Shown piece by piece: positions 36,580-45,490 of a DNA stretch of 64,000 nucleotides. The stretch lies in assembly GCA_949295395.1 (NCBI GenBank), contig CASFLB010000002.1, forward strand, positions 1 to 64,000, given 5' to 3'. Under the pieces are notes generated by a model. The model was not told the origin of the DNA, did not search any database, and was given only the letters and a program-made list of their open reading frames with translations. The DNA comes from an uncultured Pseudomonadota bacterium. GTDB taxonomy: Bacteria > Pseudomonadota > Alphaproteobacteria > RF32 > CAG-239. Position 1 is the first letter of the stretch. Every line of letters starts with the position of its first letter. A program made the translations under genes and the position numbers.

Positions 36580-38598
36580 ATGAACGATGCAATATTAAAA
36601 CAAGAATATCAAGACCAAAAACAAAAAGAGCAGTACTGCAAAATCGGAAAAGAAACTATCATCATCCCCATAAGTTATAAGGGGAACAAAGACCTCTTTT
36701 CTGATGACCTCTTTGACTATGAAGAAGAAGCCCAAAAATACAGAAAGCATAATCAAAACAGCGAACCGAATCAAAAACTTGATGCGGAAATGCTCCAAAC
36801 CGGTGACCTCACATTTCTTCCACCTTTCGACCTTGTTAAAGCCGGTTGTTCTCAGCAAGAAATCATCAAAAAAGCCACACAAAGAGCCCTAAGAAAATAT
36901 AAAGCGGCGCTAAAAAAAATAAATCGCCATAATGAAAAAGAATATCCAGCCTCACCTGTTTTGGCAAAAATGGATAAAGAAACTTTAGAAAATTTAGATA
37001 AAAAGCATCAACGCTACTGCGCCGATAAGCTGCTGCAAAAATTTGGGCAAGCCGCAAAGTTCAGCACACAACAAATAGCCCAAATAAGTGCCGGTGTTGC
37101 AGGAATTTTACCGGTTATCGCCTATCATTTTATGGATAAAAAATTTCATTTTGCCAATTCCAAAACCAAAAACACTATTGATAAAAAAGTTGTTCCTTAT
37201 ATATGTAAAGGAGCCTTAAAAAGCATCATTCCATTAGCCATGTACAGCGGAGCAAAATTCGGCTTAAATAAAAGCGCAGAAACAAAAGAAAATAATAAAG
37301 AAACACCCAATATAACCATTGTACAAAGCGCAGAAGAAACAGCTCCGAAAGAAAGCTCACAGCTTAGTAAAAAATATCAAATAAATGATCTAAAAAGTTT
37401 TCATCAACTATATAGTGATGCGCTCAATTTTATGGCTTTATCAATGTTTCCAACTGAAGTTTTGGTTAACGAAGCTTATACAGATAATGGCAAAACAATT
37501 AACACCATTGGCCTTGGAAGTTTTTGGTTTCCCAAAGACGGCAATCCCCAAAGCAGTGAATGGATTTTAACCTCAGATTATGTTAAAAAGAAAAAAATAA
37601 AACTCACAGGACCTCAAGCCTTTGCCTTAACAGATGGTTGGTACCGCCACCGCGAAAACGGAAGAATCTATAAAGATATGTACAAAAGATTAAAAGGATG
37701 TGAACTAAAAGCTCATGAATTTGCCGCCATTGCCACGGTCATGTATAACAATGAAGTCAACGGCAAAGAACTCTGCGACTATATTAAAGATAACTACAAA
37801 GACCCCTTAAAATGCGCAGCCAAAATTATGGATTTAAAACCACAAAATTCACGTTTTAATGATGGCATTCTCAAACGACACGCCCATGAAGCTCTCATCT
37901 ACTTAAACTGCAATAACTATGCAGAAAAGATACCTTATTTTATTGTTAAGAAAGGAACAAATTCCAAAGGAAAAACATATTACGTTACCTCCGTAACTCA
38001 GTTAGCACCGCAAGACTGCCATCCCATGCAACAAGGTCTTCAAAAAGGCAGCATCCAAGAAGCCGAATTATTAGCACAAAAAATAGAAAATTATCGCTGC
38101 AAAGGAGGGAAAACCGTCTATAAAATTGCCGACCAAAACAACGTAAGCCACTTATACGATTATATCGGAAAAGACGTTAGTTTTTACGAAATGTCGCGGA
38201 TAAACCTTGCCGATAACAGCTATCAACAAGCCTTACAATATTACCAAAATAAAGACTACGAAAAAGCATTATCATGTTTTAATCAAATGAGGGAAAATGG
38301 TTTTGACGGCGCGGATATTCATAATGATATGGCCATCACCTACTATAACATGGGTGAATATGAAAACTGCATAAAAGAATGCCAAGAGGTTTTAAAAACC
38401 GGAGAAGAAGAACTTTACCCAGCCGCAAATTACAACGCCGGTAAAGCTTATGAAAAACTTGGCAACAAAGAAAAAGCTTTACGCAATTTTGAACTGGCGG
38501 CACAAAGAAATCCTGAAGAAAAAGCCTATCAAAATGCTCTCAAACGCTTTACTAATTTAGCAAATAATTTTTCCAACCAAAGCCAAACCAGAGGGTAA
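36580..38598 (+). CDS. Lysozyme-like (GH24-type) protein with C-terminal TPR repeats
   Basis: The 672-residue protein is a fusion I have not seen described. Residues 1-160 are polar with coiled-coil-like Lys/Gln runs. Two hydrophobic stretches (about 164-184 and 207-228) could be membrane or hairpin segments. Residues about 275-445 resemble phage-type GH24 muramidase. Glu293, Asp302 and Thr309 (in EAYTDNGKTINTIGLG) match the Glu-Asp-Thr triad of T4 lysozyme in order and near spacing. MYNNEVNG and LKRHAHEALIYL match later family positions. Residues about 545-655 hold about three TPRs (ALQYYQNKDYEKALSCF; ITYYNMGEYENCIKEC; GKAYEKLGNKEKALRNF). No signal peptide is seen. GGAAG precedes the ATG. 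Cell-wall cutting is inferred from motifs only. Confidence 0.7.
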   Translation: MNDAILKQEYQDQKQKEQYCKIGKETIIIPISYKGNKDLFSDDLFDYEEEAQKYRKHNQNSEPNQKLDAEMLQTGDLTFLPPFDLVKAGCSQQEIIKKATQRALRKYKAALKKINRHNEKEYPASPVLAKMDKETLENLDKKHQRYCADKLLQKFGQAAKFSTQQIAQISAGVAGILPVIAYHFMDKKFHFANSKTKNTIDKKVVPYICKGALKSIIPLAMYSGAKFGLNKSAETKENNKETPNITIVQSAEETAPKESSQLSKKYQINDLKSFHQLYSDALNFMALSMFPTEVLVNEAYTDNGKTINTIGLGSFWFPKDGNPQSSEWILTSDYVKKKKIKLTGPQAFALTDGWYRHRENGRIYKDMYKRLKGCELKAHEFAAIATVMYNNEVNGKELCDYIKDNYKDPLKCAAKIMDLKPQNSRFNDGILKRHAHEALIYLNCNNYAEKIPYFIVKKGTNSKGKTYYVTSVTQLAPQDCHPMQQGLQKGSIQEAELLAQKIENYRCKGGKTVYKIADQNNVSHLYDYIGKDVSFYEMSRINLADNSYQQALQYYQNKDYEKALSCFNQMRENGFDGADIHNDMAITYYNMGEYENCIKECQEVLKTGEEELYPAANYNAGKAYEKLGNKEKALRNFELAAQRNPEEKAYQNALKRFTNLANNFSNQSQTRG

Positions 38599-38609
38599 GT
38601 AAAAATTGC

Positions 38610-38637
38610 TTGACAATCGCGCCCCGAATGATACAAA
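38610..38637 (+). promoter_or_regulatory. Candidate promoter of the DUF1566-like gene pair
   Basis: TTGACA, 16 nt and TACAAA lie about 40 nt before the ATG at 38678. The -35 is consensus and the -10 is weak. Confidence 0.45.
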
Positions 38638-38677
38638 CAAGCTGAAAACAATATTATTAATTTAACACAATATCATT

Positions 38678-39238
38678 ATGGAAAAAAAAGATGTTATATC
38701 AGCAATTGAAAAACTGATGAAGGAAAATGGACTAACTCAAGAAGAACTCATCACTTTCTGGAACACCCCTCAAGAGGCTCCCGAAAGCCAAGAAGAGCCA
38801 AACAAAGAGTACCCTTTTGAAGTCATGTATGATGATGGAACGCGCTCTTGGTCTCCGCAAAAAGATAAAAAGCCTTGGGGGATAATCTTCTATGGTAGTG
38901 TAATCTGCTTAAAAAACTTAGAAGAAAAAATGCCTTGGAAAAAAGCTGTTGACTATTGCCAACAGATAACAATCGGTAAGATGAAAGGCTCTGCCGGCTC
39001 AAAAGATTTTTGGGAAATTCTTAAAATTCAAGCGCCAAAGAAAATAAATGAGCTCAACGAGTTCATAAGCAAGCTCGGCGGAGAAAAACTCGAAGGTTCT
39101 TATTGGACAAGTGATCAAAACGATCATAACTGGGCTTACTTTGTTTTATTCTCAAACAGCCCTAAGAGACCAAGCATGATATCAGCATACTTCAAAAGCT
39201 TAAAAATAGCGGTTCGTCCGATTTTATCCTTAACATAA
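38678..39238 (+). CDS. DUF1566/FISUMP-like protein
   Basis: The 186-residue protein has an N-terminal helical, Glu-rich segment (about 1-42). The domain opens YPFEVMYDDGTRSW and KPWGIIFYGSV. It continues with WKKAVDYCQQI, LNEFISKLGGEKL, SYWTSDQNDHNWAYFV and a final AVRPILSL. The YWTSD, W-x-Y and VRP positions are those of the DUF1566/Lcl-C type fold common in surface proteins of gut bacteria. There is no signal peptide. No Shine-Dalgarno is visible; the start reads ATATCATT-ATG, exactly as in the next gene. It is paralogous to 39252, 45491 and, more distantly, 63341. Confidence 0.7.
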   Translation: MEKKDVISAIEKLMKENGLTQEELITFWNTPQEAPESQEEPNKEYPFEVMYDDGTRSWSPQKDKKPWGIIFYGSVICLKNLEEKMPWKKAVDYCQQITIGKMKGSAGSKDFWEILKIQAPKKINELNEFISKLGGEKLEGSYWTSDQNDHNWAYFVLFSNSPKRPSMISAYFKSLKIAVRPILSLT

Positions 39239-39251
39239 AAAATATATCATT

Positions 39252-39692
39252 ATGAACGAAAAAGAAAAATATCCGTTTGAAGTTCTGTTCACGGATGGAA
39301 GTCGCTCATGGCTACCTAAAGAGGACTCAACACCTTGGGGCATCATCTTTGAAAACGAGGCGGTTGCCCTCCAAACGCCACTAATGGGATTGGACTTTTA
39401 TCACGCCCAACATTATTGTAGCAAGATAAAAGTAGGAAACTTTGGCGCGACCTGTGGAGAAAAAGCCTTTTGGGAAAAATTTTCACAACTAAACCGAAGC
39501 GCCATAAACAAGATGAACGAGTTTATTCTAAGCCTAAACGGAATTCCTATAGAAAAAGATTATTGGACCGCTGATTCCGTCAAAAGAGAAAGAACCAAAG
39601 CCTGGTATATGTCTTTTGATGAACCAGAGATTTTTAACGCTGACAAAAAATATAAAAAGCATGGCGTTAGAGGTGTAATAAAAATTATGTAA
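39252..39692 (+). CDS. DUF1566/FISUMP-like protein, paralogue of the preceding gene
   Basis: The 146-residue product shows the same layout as its neighbour: YPFEVLFTDGSRSW, TPWGIIFENEAVAL, YHAQHYCSKI, KMNEFILSLNG and DYWTADSV with AWYMSF. It lacks the N-terminal extension of the neighbour. The C-terminal VRP motif has drifted to VRGVIKI. It starts 13 nt after the previous stop with ATATCATT before the ATG and no Shine-Dalgarno, so the pair probably arose by tandem duplication. Function is unknown; a terminator follows. Confidence 0.7.
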   Translation: MNEKEKYPFEVLFTDGSRSWLPKEDSTPWGIIFENEAVALQTPLMGLDFYHAQHYCSKIKVGNFGATCGEKAFWEKFSQLNRSAINKMNEFILSLNGIPIEKDYWTADSVKRERTKAWYMSFDEPEIFNADKKYKKHGVRGVIKIM

Positions 39693-39694
39693 AC

Positions 39695-39733
39695 AAAAAA
39701 ATTCAGCTCCTATTCAAAGGCGCTGAATTTTTT
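39695..39733 (+). terminator. Terminator of the DUF1566-like pair
   Basis: AAAAAATTCAGC and GCTGAATTTTTT pair around a 15-nt loop. The T run suits the plus strand and the A run allows the reverse direction. Confidence 0.85.
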
Positions 39734-39809
39734 GTATCAATAAGATATCAGAATCCCGTAGCCCCTAATCGACCATGACACACAATTTATGGCAGGCTTT
39801 GTTTTATTT

Positions 39810-39815
39810 TATAAT
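39810..39815 (+). promoter_or_regulatory. Candidate -10 box upstream of the hairpin element
   Basis: TATAAT at 39810-39815 with TTATGG 17 nt upstream (39787-39792) would start a transcript just before the hairpin and the small open frame at 39837. Confidence 0.35.
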
Positions 39816-39836
39816 TCAAACAAAAAGAGCTAAAAA

Positions 39837-40079
39837 ATGGGAATAAAAAAAGATAAATTGGGGAGAATGAGTCGAGTAGTAGGCGTCAAGGGCAAAAGTA
39901 CCGAAGCGTACACAAAAGTACGTGAGGAAACTTTTGCCCCCAGACAACGCACTAATCGACCATTATACAAACTTTTCTACGACTTAAAACTGGGGATAAT
40001 AGTACAGATAGAGGCATTTCTAGCTGCGAGAAAAATTTTAGTGTACAGAGTAGTACATGAATTTTTCGAGACAGCGTAA
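39837..40079 (+). CDS. Doubtful small basic ORF across the hairpin element
   Basis: This 80-codon open frame has an ATG with AGAG about 7 nt upstream and a TATAAT box before it. The product is basic and matches nothing I know. Its sequence is largely dictated by the inverted-repeat arms it crosses, which argues against a real protein. It is listed because the gap is otherwise unexplained. Confidence 0.2.
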   Translation: MGIKKDKLGRMSRVVGVKGKSTEAYTKVREETFAPRQRTNRPLYKLFYDLKLGIIVQIEAFLAARKILVYRVVHEFFETA

Positions 40080-40110
40080 AATGCCTCTAGATGTGCTGTT
40101 ATACACAGTT

Positions 40111-42621
40111 TTAAAGGGTTGGAGCTATCTCCTCCACCTCATAACACTCAATAAAATCGCCAACTTGAATGTCGTTGTAGTTTTCAAAACTCATACCACA
40201 TTCATAACCGGATTTAACTTCACGAACGTCTTCTTTAAAGCGTTTGAGTTGAGCAAGAGCACCGTCATGAATAACAACGTTATCACGCAACAGGCGAACC
40301 TTTGCTCCACGCTTAACAAAGCCCTCGGTAACCATACAACCGCCGACTTTACCGACACCGGTAATATTAAAGACATTGCGAATTTCAGCATAACCGATAA
40401 TCTTTTCTTTAAGCTCAGGCGTTAACATACCCTCCAGCGCTTTCTTGATATCATCAACCACATCATAGATGATGGAATAATAACGAATATCAACACCATC
40501 TTGACGGGCAAGATCACGCGCATGAGGAATGGCACGAACGTTAAATCCGATAATAAAGGCATTTGAAGCTTTAGCCAAAGTAACATCTGAATCTGAAATC
40601 GGACCAACAGCCGAATGCAGAATCTGAACACTAACTTCTTCGTTAGAAAGCTTTTTAATTGTTCCCTCAATAGCTTCGATAGAACCTTGAACATCAGCCT
40701 TGATAATAACCGGAAGATGTTTAACTTCACCGGACTTAATTTTATCAAGCATTTGCTCCATAGCCGACTTCGCACTCTTAACTAACTTAGCATCACGTTC
40801 TTTACGAATACGATAATTGGTAACTTCTTTAGCTTGCGCCTCGTCTTTAACAATAACAAAATCATCACCGGCGGCCGGCGTTCCTTGTAATCCAAGGATT
40901 TCAACCGGAGTTGCCGGACCAGCTTCGGTCATCTTTTTACCATGCTCATTAAACATCGCACGAATATGACCCCATTCTTTTCCGGCAATACAAATATCAC
41001 CGACATGAAGCGTTCCATTCTGAACCAAAACCGTTGCAACAGAACCGCGACCTTTTTCCATTTTAGCTTCAATGACCGCGCCTTGAGCCAAACGGTTTGG
41101 ATTAGCCTTCAAATCAAGGATTTCAGCTTGCAACAAAATAGCCTCAACCAACTTGTCGATATTAATTCTCTTCTTAGCAGAAACTTCAGCACAAAGATAT
41201 TCACCACCCATTTCTTCGACGGCAATTCCATGTTGCAATAAAGCGGTTTTAACCTTCATCGGATCAGCCCCCGGCAAATCGATTTTGTTAATAGCAACCA
41301 CAATTGGAACTTCAGCCGCCTGAGCGTGACGAATAGCCTCAACGGTTTGCGGCATAATACCATCATTAGCGGCAACAACCAAAACCACGATATCCGTAAC
41401 TTTAGCACCGCGAGCACGCATTTCAGAAAAAGCTTCGTGTCCCGGCGTATCAATAAAGGTAATTTTTTTACCACCGGCTACTTCAATCTGATAAGCACCA
41501 ATATGCTGGGTAATACCACCAGCCTCACGAGCTGCCACATTGGTTTCACGCAAAGCATCAAGCAACGATGTTTTACCATGGTCAACGTGTCCCATAACCG
41601 TAACCACCGGTGCTCTTGGTTGTAAGTCATCAGCCGTATCTTGCGGACCGGTTAAACCTTGTTCAACATCACTATCAGCCACACGTTTAACCTTATGTCC
41701 AAACTCCTCAACCACAATCTGAGCGGTATCAGCATCAATCGGTTGGTTAATCGTAGCCATAACCCCAAGAGCCATCAACTTCTTAATAACCTCGGCACTT
41801 TTTTCAGCCATACGGTTAGCCAACTCCTGAACCGTAATAATTTCAGGGATGACAACTTCTTTAATAATTTTTTCAGCTGGCTGTTGTGGGGCTTGCTGAG
41901 GTTTAGGTTGTTTTTTCTTAAAGCGACGACGAGGAGCTCCATACCCATAATCATCATCGTCATCATCCATACTTCCCATAACATTATGGAGATTAACTTT
42001 ATTGTTACGGCGTTGCGGCTCAAAACTGCGCTTCATAATTTTTTTGCGTTCTTGTTCAAAGACCTCTTCTTTGCTTAAAGATTTACCGCTTTTTTGAGAA
42101 CGATAAGCATTATCATCATCGGCATCATCGTCATCATCAAAATCGCGTGCTTTTTTATCCTTCGCTTTTGAAACAGCACGTTCTTCCGCAGCCGCAGATT
42201 TTTCAGGATTTACAGACGAATCGACCGAAGTCTCAACCTTTTGGGATTGTTTAGCTTCCGCCTTTTGCGAACTTTGTTCCTTTTCTTTTTCCTGTTCTTT
42301 GGCCAGTTGTTCAGCCTTCAAGGTCTCTTCCTGTTCACGACGAAGCTGACGCTGACGTTCTTTTTCTTCTTCCTCAAGACGGCGTTTAGCCTCATGCTCT
42401 TTTGCCTCAGCAATCAACTTAAGCTTAGCGGCCGTAGCATCATCAATCTGCACTTTAGGCTCTTCTTTTTTAGTGGCAGAAATAATTCTTTTTTTGCGCA
42501 CCTCGACCTGTACGACTTTTTTGCCGTCGCTATGGCTCTTAGCGGCATCACCCAAATTTTTAAGGGTAAGGGTTGATTTCCCTGATAATGTCAGTCTGCT
42601 TTTTGCACTATCTTCTGTCAT
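40111..42621 (-). CDS. infB: Translation initiation factor IF-2
   Basis: IF-2 is the GTPase that places initiator tRNA on the ribosome. The 836 residues include a long charged N-terminal region (Lys/Glu-rich repeats, about 50-250). The IF2-N domain follows, then the G domain with [20 protein letters not shown] and NKIDLP, and the C-terminal domains. It is the last gene of rimP-nusA-ylxR-infB. The usual followers rbfA and truB are absent; the hairpin element comes next instead. Confidence 0.98.
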   Translation of the reverse strand: MTEDSAKSRLTLSGKSTLTLKNLGDAAKSHSDGKKVVQVEVRKKRIISATKKEEPKVQIDDATAAKLKLIAEAKEHEAKRRLEEEEKERQRQLRREQEETLKAEQLAKEQEKEKEQSSQKAEAKQSQKVETSVDSSVNPEKSAAAEERAVSKAKDKKARDFDDDDDADDDNAYRSQKSGKSLSKEEVFEQERKKIMKRSFEPQRRNNKVNLHNVMGSMDDDDDDYGYGAPRRRFKKKQPKPQQAPQQPAEKIIKEVVIPEIITVQELANRMAEKSAEVIKKLMALGVMATINQPIDADTAQIVVEEFGHKVKRVADSDVEQGLTGPQDTADDLQPRAPVVTVMGHVDHGKTSLLDALRETNVAAREAGGITQHIGAYQIEVAGGKKITFIDTPGHEAFSEMRARGAKVTDIVVLVVAANDGIMPQTVEAIRHAQAAEVPIVVAINKIDLPGADPMKVKTALLQHGIAVEEMGGEYLCAEVSAKKRINIDKLVEAILLQAEILDLKANPNRLAQGAVIEAKMEKGRGSVATVLVQNGTLHVGDICIAGKEWGHIRAMFNEHGKKMTEAGPATPVEILGLQGTPAAGDDFVIVKDEAQAKEVTNYRIRKERDAKLVKSAKSAMEQMLDKIKSGEVKHLPVIIKADVQGSIEAIEGTIKKLSNEEVSVQILHSAVGPISDSDVTLAKASNAFIIGFNVRAIPHARDLARQDGVDIRYYSIIYDVVDDIKKALEGMLTPELKEKIIGYAEIRNVFNITGVGKVGGCMVTEGFVKRGAKVRLLRDNVVIHDGALAQLKRFKEDVREVKSGYECGMSFENYNDIQVGDFIECYEVEEIAPTL

Positions 42622-42651
42622 TAATATCTTTCTCCATATCGTCTTTTTAAT

Positions 42652-43224
42652 TTATGCATTTAAAAACTGCTCATAACGTTTTAATTCCCGATAAACAGCC
42701 TTGGCCATATCGCCTTTAAGCAACACGGAATGAACTGTATTAACCTTATCCAGCGCCTTATCCAACTCCTCAACATAAAACAAAGCCAAAACCTCAAGCC
42801 CATCGGCCACAGTCAAAATCTTCTGATGACCATCTTCACCGGCATCAAGAGCTTCCATCAAAAAAGCCGCCTTATTTTTAGCAACCGCTTCTTTCACTTT
42901 TTCAAATCCGGACACAAATTGACCGGCTTTACGAGCCAAATTGAGCATATCAAAACATTTTTTCTTAAGCAGCGTTTCAACCATAGGAACAAGAGCCTCG
43001 TCGACATGAGCCTTACCCTTTGTTACCTTAGCAAAAAGGTGCTTATTGACCGCAAGTTCGAGTAGCTTTTTAGAATTAGAAACATAAATGCCTTTCCCCT
43101 CCAATTTTTTATTAAAATCGGGAACAACAGCATTGCCGTTAACCAAGACGAAACGAAGCAACTCGGCTTTAGGCTTAATATCGCCGCTGGCAATGCATTT
43201 TCGACAAATATCTTTTTCCATCAT
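42652..43224 (-). CDS. YlxR-family RNA-binding protein with L7Ae-like domain
   Basis: The 190-residue protein joins an N-terminal YlxR (DUF448) domain (about 1-85; CRKCIASGDIKPKAELLRFV, GKGIYVSNSKKLLELAV) to a C-terminal L7Ae/YlxQ-like domain (about 90-180; LNLARKAGQFVSGFEKVKEAV). This fusion is common in alphaproteobacteria between nusA and infB. YlxR has been linked to RNA binding and RNase P; its role here is inferred. It is 30 nt from infB and 40 nt from nusA. Confidence 0.9.
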   Translation of the reverse strand: MMEKDICRKCIASGDIKPKAELLRFVLVNGNAVVPDFNKKLEGKGIYVSNSKKLLELAVNKHLFAKVTKGKAHVDEALVPMVETLLKKKCFDMLNLARKAGQFVSGFEKVKEAVAKNKAAFLMEALDAGEDGHQKILTVADGLEVLALFYVEELDKALDKVNTVHSVLLKGDMAKAVYRELKRYEQFLNA

Positions 43225-43264
43225 AGTGCTCTACCAATCAAGCTGTCAAAAGGAGGAAAAGCTC

Positions 43265-44806
43265 TTAAAGCTTTTCCTCATCAGAAGCGTTATCCTCATC
43301 AACAAACCAATGTTCACGAGCTTCCATAATGATTTTGTTGGCCTCGGTTTGTGAAATAACATTTTCCCCAAGCATTTCAATCAGTTCATCAGCGGCCAAA
43401 TCACCGAGATCATCAAGGGTCTTAACGCCTTTTTCAGCAAGGGTCAAAATCATATCTTGATCCAAACCGCTAATACCCATAAGCTGATCATCAATACCAA
43501 GAGATTTTTTCTTGTTTGCAAATTCGGCATCACGCTTAGCAACAAACTCTTTTGCACGATTCTGAAGCTCTTTAGCCACATCATCATCAAAGCCCTCAAT
43601 TTCAGAAAGCTCAGACAAATCAACCAAAGCGATTTCATCAACCGTAGAGAAACCTTCAGCGATTAACAGATGAGCGATCATTTCATCAACATCCAAAGCT
43701 TCCATAAAGCGTTGGCGAACTTTATTTTCATTAGAACGACGTTCTTGCTCTTGTTCTTCGGTCAAGACATCAATATCACAACCCAAAAGCTGAGAAGCGA
43801 GCTTAACATTCTGACCACGACGTCCAATAGCAATAGAGAATTGATCTTGAGCAACAACAGCCTCTATGCGGTTATTTTCTTCATCAAGAACAACTTTTGT
43901 AACTTCAGCCGGAGCCAGTGCGCTAACAATATACTGAGCCTTGTCTTCAGAATAAGGAACAACATCAATTTTTTCGCCCTGAAGTTCATTAACGACAGCC
44001 TGAACTCTGATACCGCGCAATCCGACACAAGCGCCAACGGCATCAACCGTAACATCTTCGGCTTTAACGGCGATTTTAGCTTTAGATCCAGGGTCACGGG
44101 CAACACCCATAATTTTAACAATTCCATCATAAATTTCAGGAACTTCTTGGGTAAAGAGCTTAGCCATAAATTCAGGGCAAGTACGAGATAAAAAGATTTG
44201 CGGACCTTTATTTTCGCGACGAACATCTAAAACATACGCACGAATACGGTCACCGTTTTTAAACTTTTCTCTCGGAATAATTTCATCACGACGCAAAATA
44301 GCCTCAGTTTTACCAATATCGAGAACCACATTACCAAACTCAATACGTTTGACTGTACCATTAACAATCGTACCAATTTTTTCTTTATATTCTTCAAACT
44401 GTTTGTTGCGTTCAGCTTCACGAACTTTTTGCACAATAACCTGCTTGGCCGTTTGAGCGGCAATTCGACCAAAATCAATCGGAGGAAGAGCATCGACCAA
44501 AAAATCACCGACTTTAGCATCCGTCTTATAATTTTTAGCCAACTTCAAAGGCAGCTGAGCCGCTTCATTTTCAATAATGGCATCATCAGGCACAACTTCG
44601 CGATAACGAGACAAAGCAATAGCACCGGTCTTACGGTCAATTTTGGCGCGAATATCATGCTCTGCACCATATTTTGAGCGGGCACCTTTCTGAATGGCAA
44701 CTTCCATTGCCACAAAAACATCTTCGCGGTCAATATTTTTTTCACGAGCCACAGTATCGGCAACTAAGATAATTTCCGGTCTCGGCATGCTTTCCATATT
44801 TTCCAT
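43265..44806 (-). CDS. nusA: Transcription termination/antitermination factor NusA
   Basis: NusA binds RNA polymerase and modulates pausing, termination and antitermination. The 513 residues show the N-terminal polymerase-binding domain (VADTVAREKNIDREDVFVAME), an S1 domain (VNGTVKRIEFGNVVLDIG) and KH domains (VGACVGLRGIRVQAVVNEL; IAIGRRGQNVKLASQL). Two acidic C-terminal repeats end the protein. A TTG at 44812 is in frame, but GAGG lies 8 nt before ATG 44806, which is chosen. It is second in the rimP operon. Confidence 0.97.
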   Translation of the reverse strand: MENMESMPRPEIILVADTVAREKNIDREDVFVAMEVAIQKGARSKYGAEHDIRAKIDRKTGAIALSRYREVVPDDAIIENEAAQLPLKLAKNYKTDAKVGDFLVDALPPIDFGRIAAQTAKQVIVQKVREAERNKQFEEYKEKIGTIVNGTVKRIEFGNVVLDIGKTEAILRRDEIIPREKFKNGDRIRAYVLDVRRENKGPQIFLSRTCPEFMAKLFTQEVPEIYDGIVKIMGVARDPGSKAKIAVKAEDVTVDAVGACVGLRGIRVQAVVNELQGEKIDVVPYSEDKAQYIVSALAPAEVTKVVLDEENNRIEAVVAQDQFSIAIGRRGQNVKLASQLLGCDIDVLTEEQEQERRSNENKVRQRFMEALDVDEMIAHLLIAEGFSTVDEIALVDLSELSEIEGFDDDVAKELQNRAKEFVAKRDAEFANKKKSLGIDDQLMGISGLDQDMILTLAEKGVKTLDDLGDLAADELIEMLGENVISQTEANKIIMEAREHWFVDEDNASDEEKL

Positions 44807-44832
44807 TATCAAATCCTCATTATATATAAAAG

Positions 44833-45336
44833 TTATTGTAAATCAGAATTTTCTTGAGCGTCGGCAAACTCTTGCAACAACGCGTCAGTAATTAAAATTT
44901 TAGCCTTTGACACATCGGCAAAGGGAATAGCATAAACATTATCATCCATTTCAAAAGAGATAGTGTTTTTATCATCAATAGATATAATTTTGCCCTTAAA
45001 ACGTTTTCTTTTCTCAATTTCACAAGAGGTTTCAACTTTAGCCTCATAACCGGCAAAACGCTTAAAATGCTCAGGCTTAGTCAAAGGACGGTCGATTCCC
45101 GGAGAGCTGACTTCTAAAGAATACTGACTTTCGATAGGATCTTTATCATCAAGCACATCAGACAAAGCGCGACTGACTTTAGCACAATCATCAACCGTAA
45201 TATTTTTCCCGTCTTTGCGATCAATCATAACCTGCAAAGTCGGATTCTTAGCCCCGACCGTCAAAACACGAATAAGCTCATAGCCTTCTTTTTCAACAAC
45301 GGGTTCAATCAAAGAATAAAGCGGATGTTCAAGCAT
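44833..45336 (-). CDS. rimP: Ribosome maturation factor RimP
   Basis: RimP helps assemble the 30S subunit. The 167 residues show the family pattern LYSLIEPVVEKEGYELIRVLTVG, DDCAKVSRALSDVLDDKDPI and YSLEVSSPGIDRPLTKPEHFKRF. It is the first gene of rimP-nusA-ylxR-infB. AAGGA stands upstream. A promoter (45422-45449) and a hairpin terminator (45364-45393) lie in the leader, so transcription into the operon may be attenuated. Confidence 0.96.
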   Translation of the reverse strand: MLEHPLYSLIEPVVEKEGYELIRVLTVGAKNPTLQVMIDRKDGKNITVDDCAKVSRALSDVLDDKDPIESQYSLEVSSPGIDRPLTKPEHFKRFAGYEAKVETSCEIEKRKRFKGKIISIDDKNTISFEMDDNVYAIPFADVSKAKILITDALLQEFADAQENSDLQ

Positions 45337-45363
45337 AAGGCCGATTCCTTTTAAGTTAAATTA

Positions 45364-45393
45364 ACAAAAAAGCGGGGTTTTTTGACCCCACTT
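45364..45393 (-). terminator. Leader terminator/attenuator before rimP
   Basis: On the minus strand AAGTGGGGT and ACCCCGCTT pair around a 6-nt loop, and a T run follows. It lies between the putative operon promoter and rimP, about 22 nt past the likely start of transcription, so it can act on the operon itself. Confidence 0.72.
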
Positions 45394-45421
45394 TCAAACT
45401 AATATTCCCAAATATGTCAAC

Positions 45422-45449
45422 TTTATACCATAAATTTTTAAAAAATCAA
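45422..45449 (-). promoter_or_regulatory. Putative promoter of the rimP-nusA-infB operon
   Basis: On the minus strand TTGATT, a 16-nt spacer and TATAAA lie between two terminators. Confidence 0.5.
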
Positions 45450-45459
45450 GCACAAAATA

Positions 45460-45485
45460 AAAAAGGCCCTGCAAAAGCAGAGCCC
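45460..45485 (-). terminator. Terminator of the DUF1566-like gene
   Basis: On the minus strand GGCTCTGC and GCAGGGCC pair around TTTT, followed by a T run. It begins 6 nt after the stop at 45491. Confidence 0.88.
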
Positions 45486-45490
45486 TAAAA

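Larger units (their letters stand above)
39765..40088. repeat. Hairpin-rich non-coding element
   Basis: The gap 39734-40110 contains unusual structure. CTAATCGACCAT is repeated directly at 39765-39776 and 39952-39963, and the match continues imperfectly for about 12 more bases. Between the copies lies a long imperfect hairpin (39870-39960). Its stem includes GGGCAAAAGT (39890-39899) with ACTTTTGCCC (39930-39939), an outer GTCGAGTAG facing CTAATCGAC, and an inner CGTAC/GTACG. A further 11-bp inverted repeat, TAGAGGCATTT and AAATGCCTCTA, is at 40009-40019 and 40078-40088. It could be a MITE-like remnant or a structured RNA. Confidence 0.5.
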
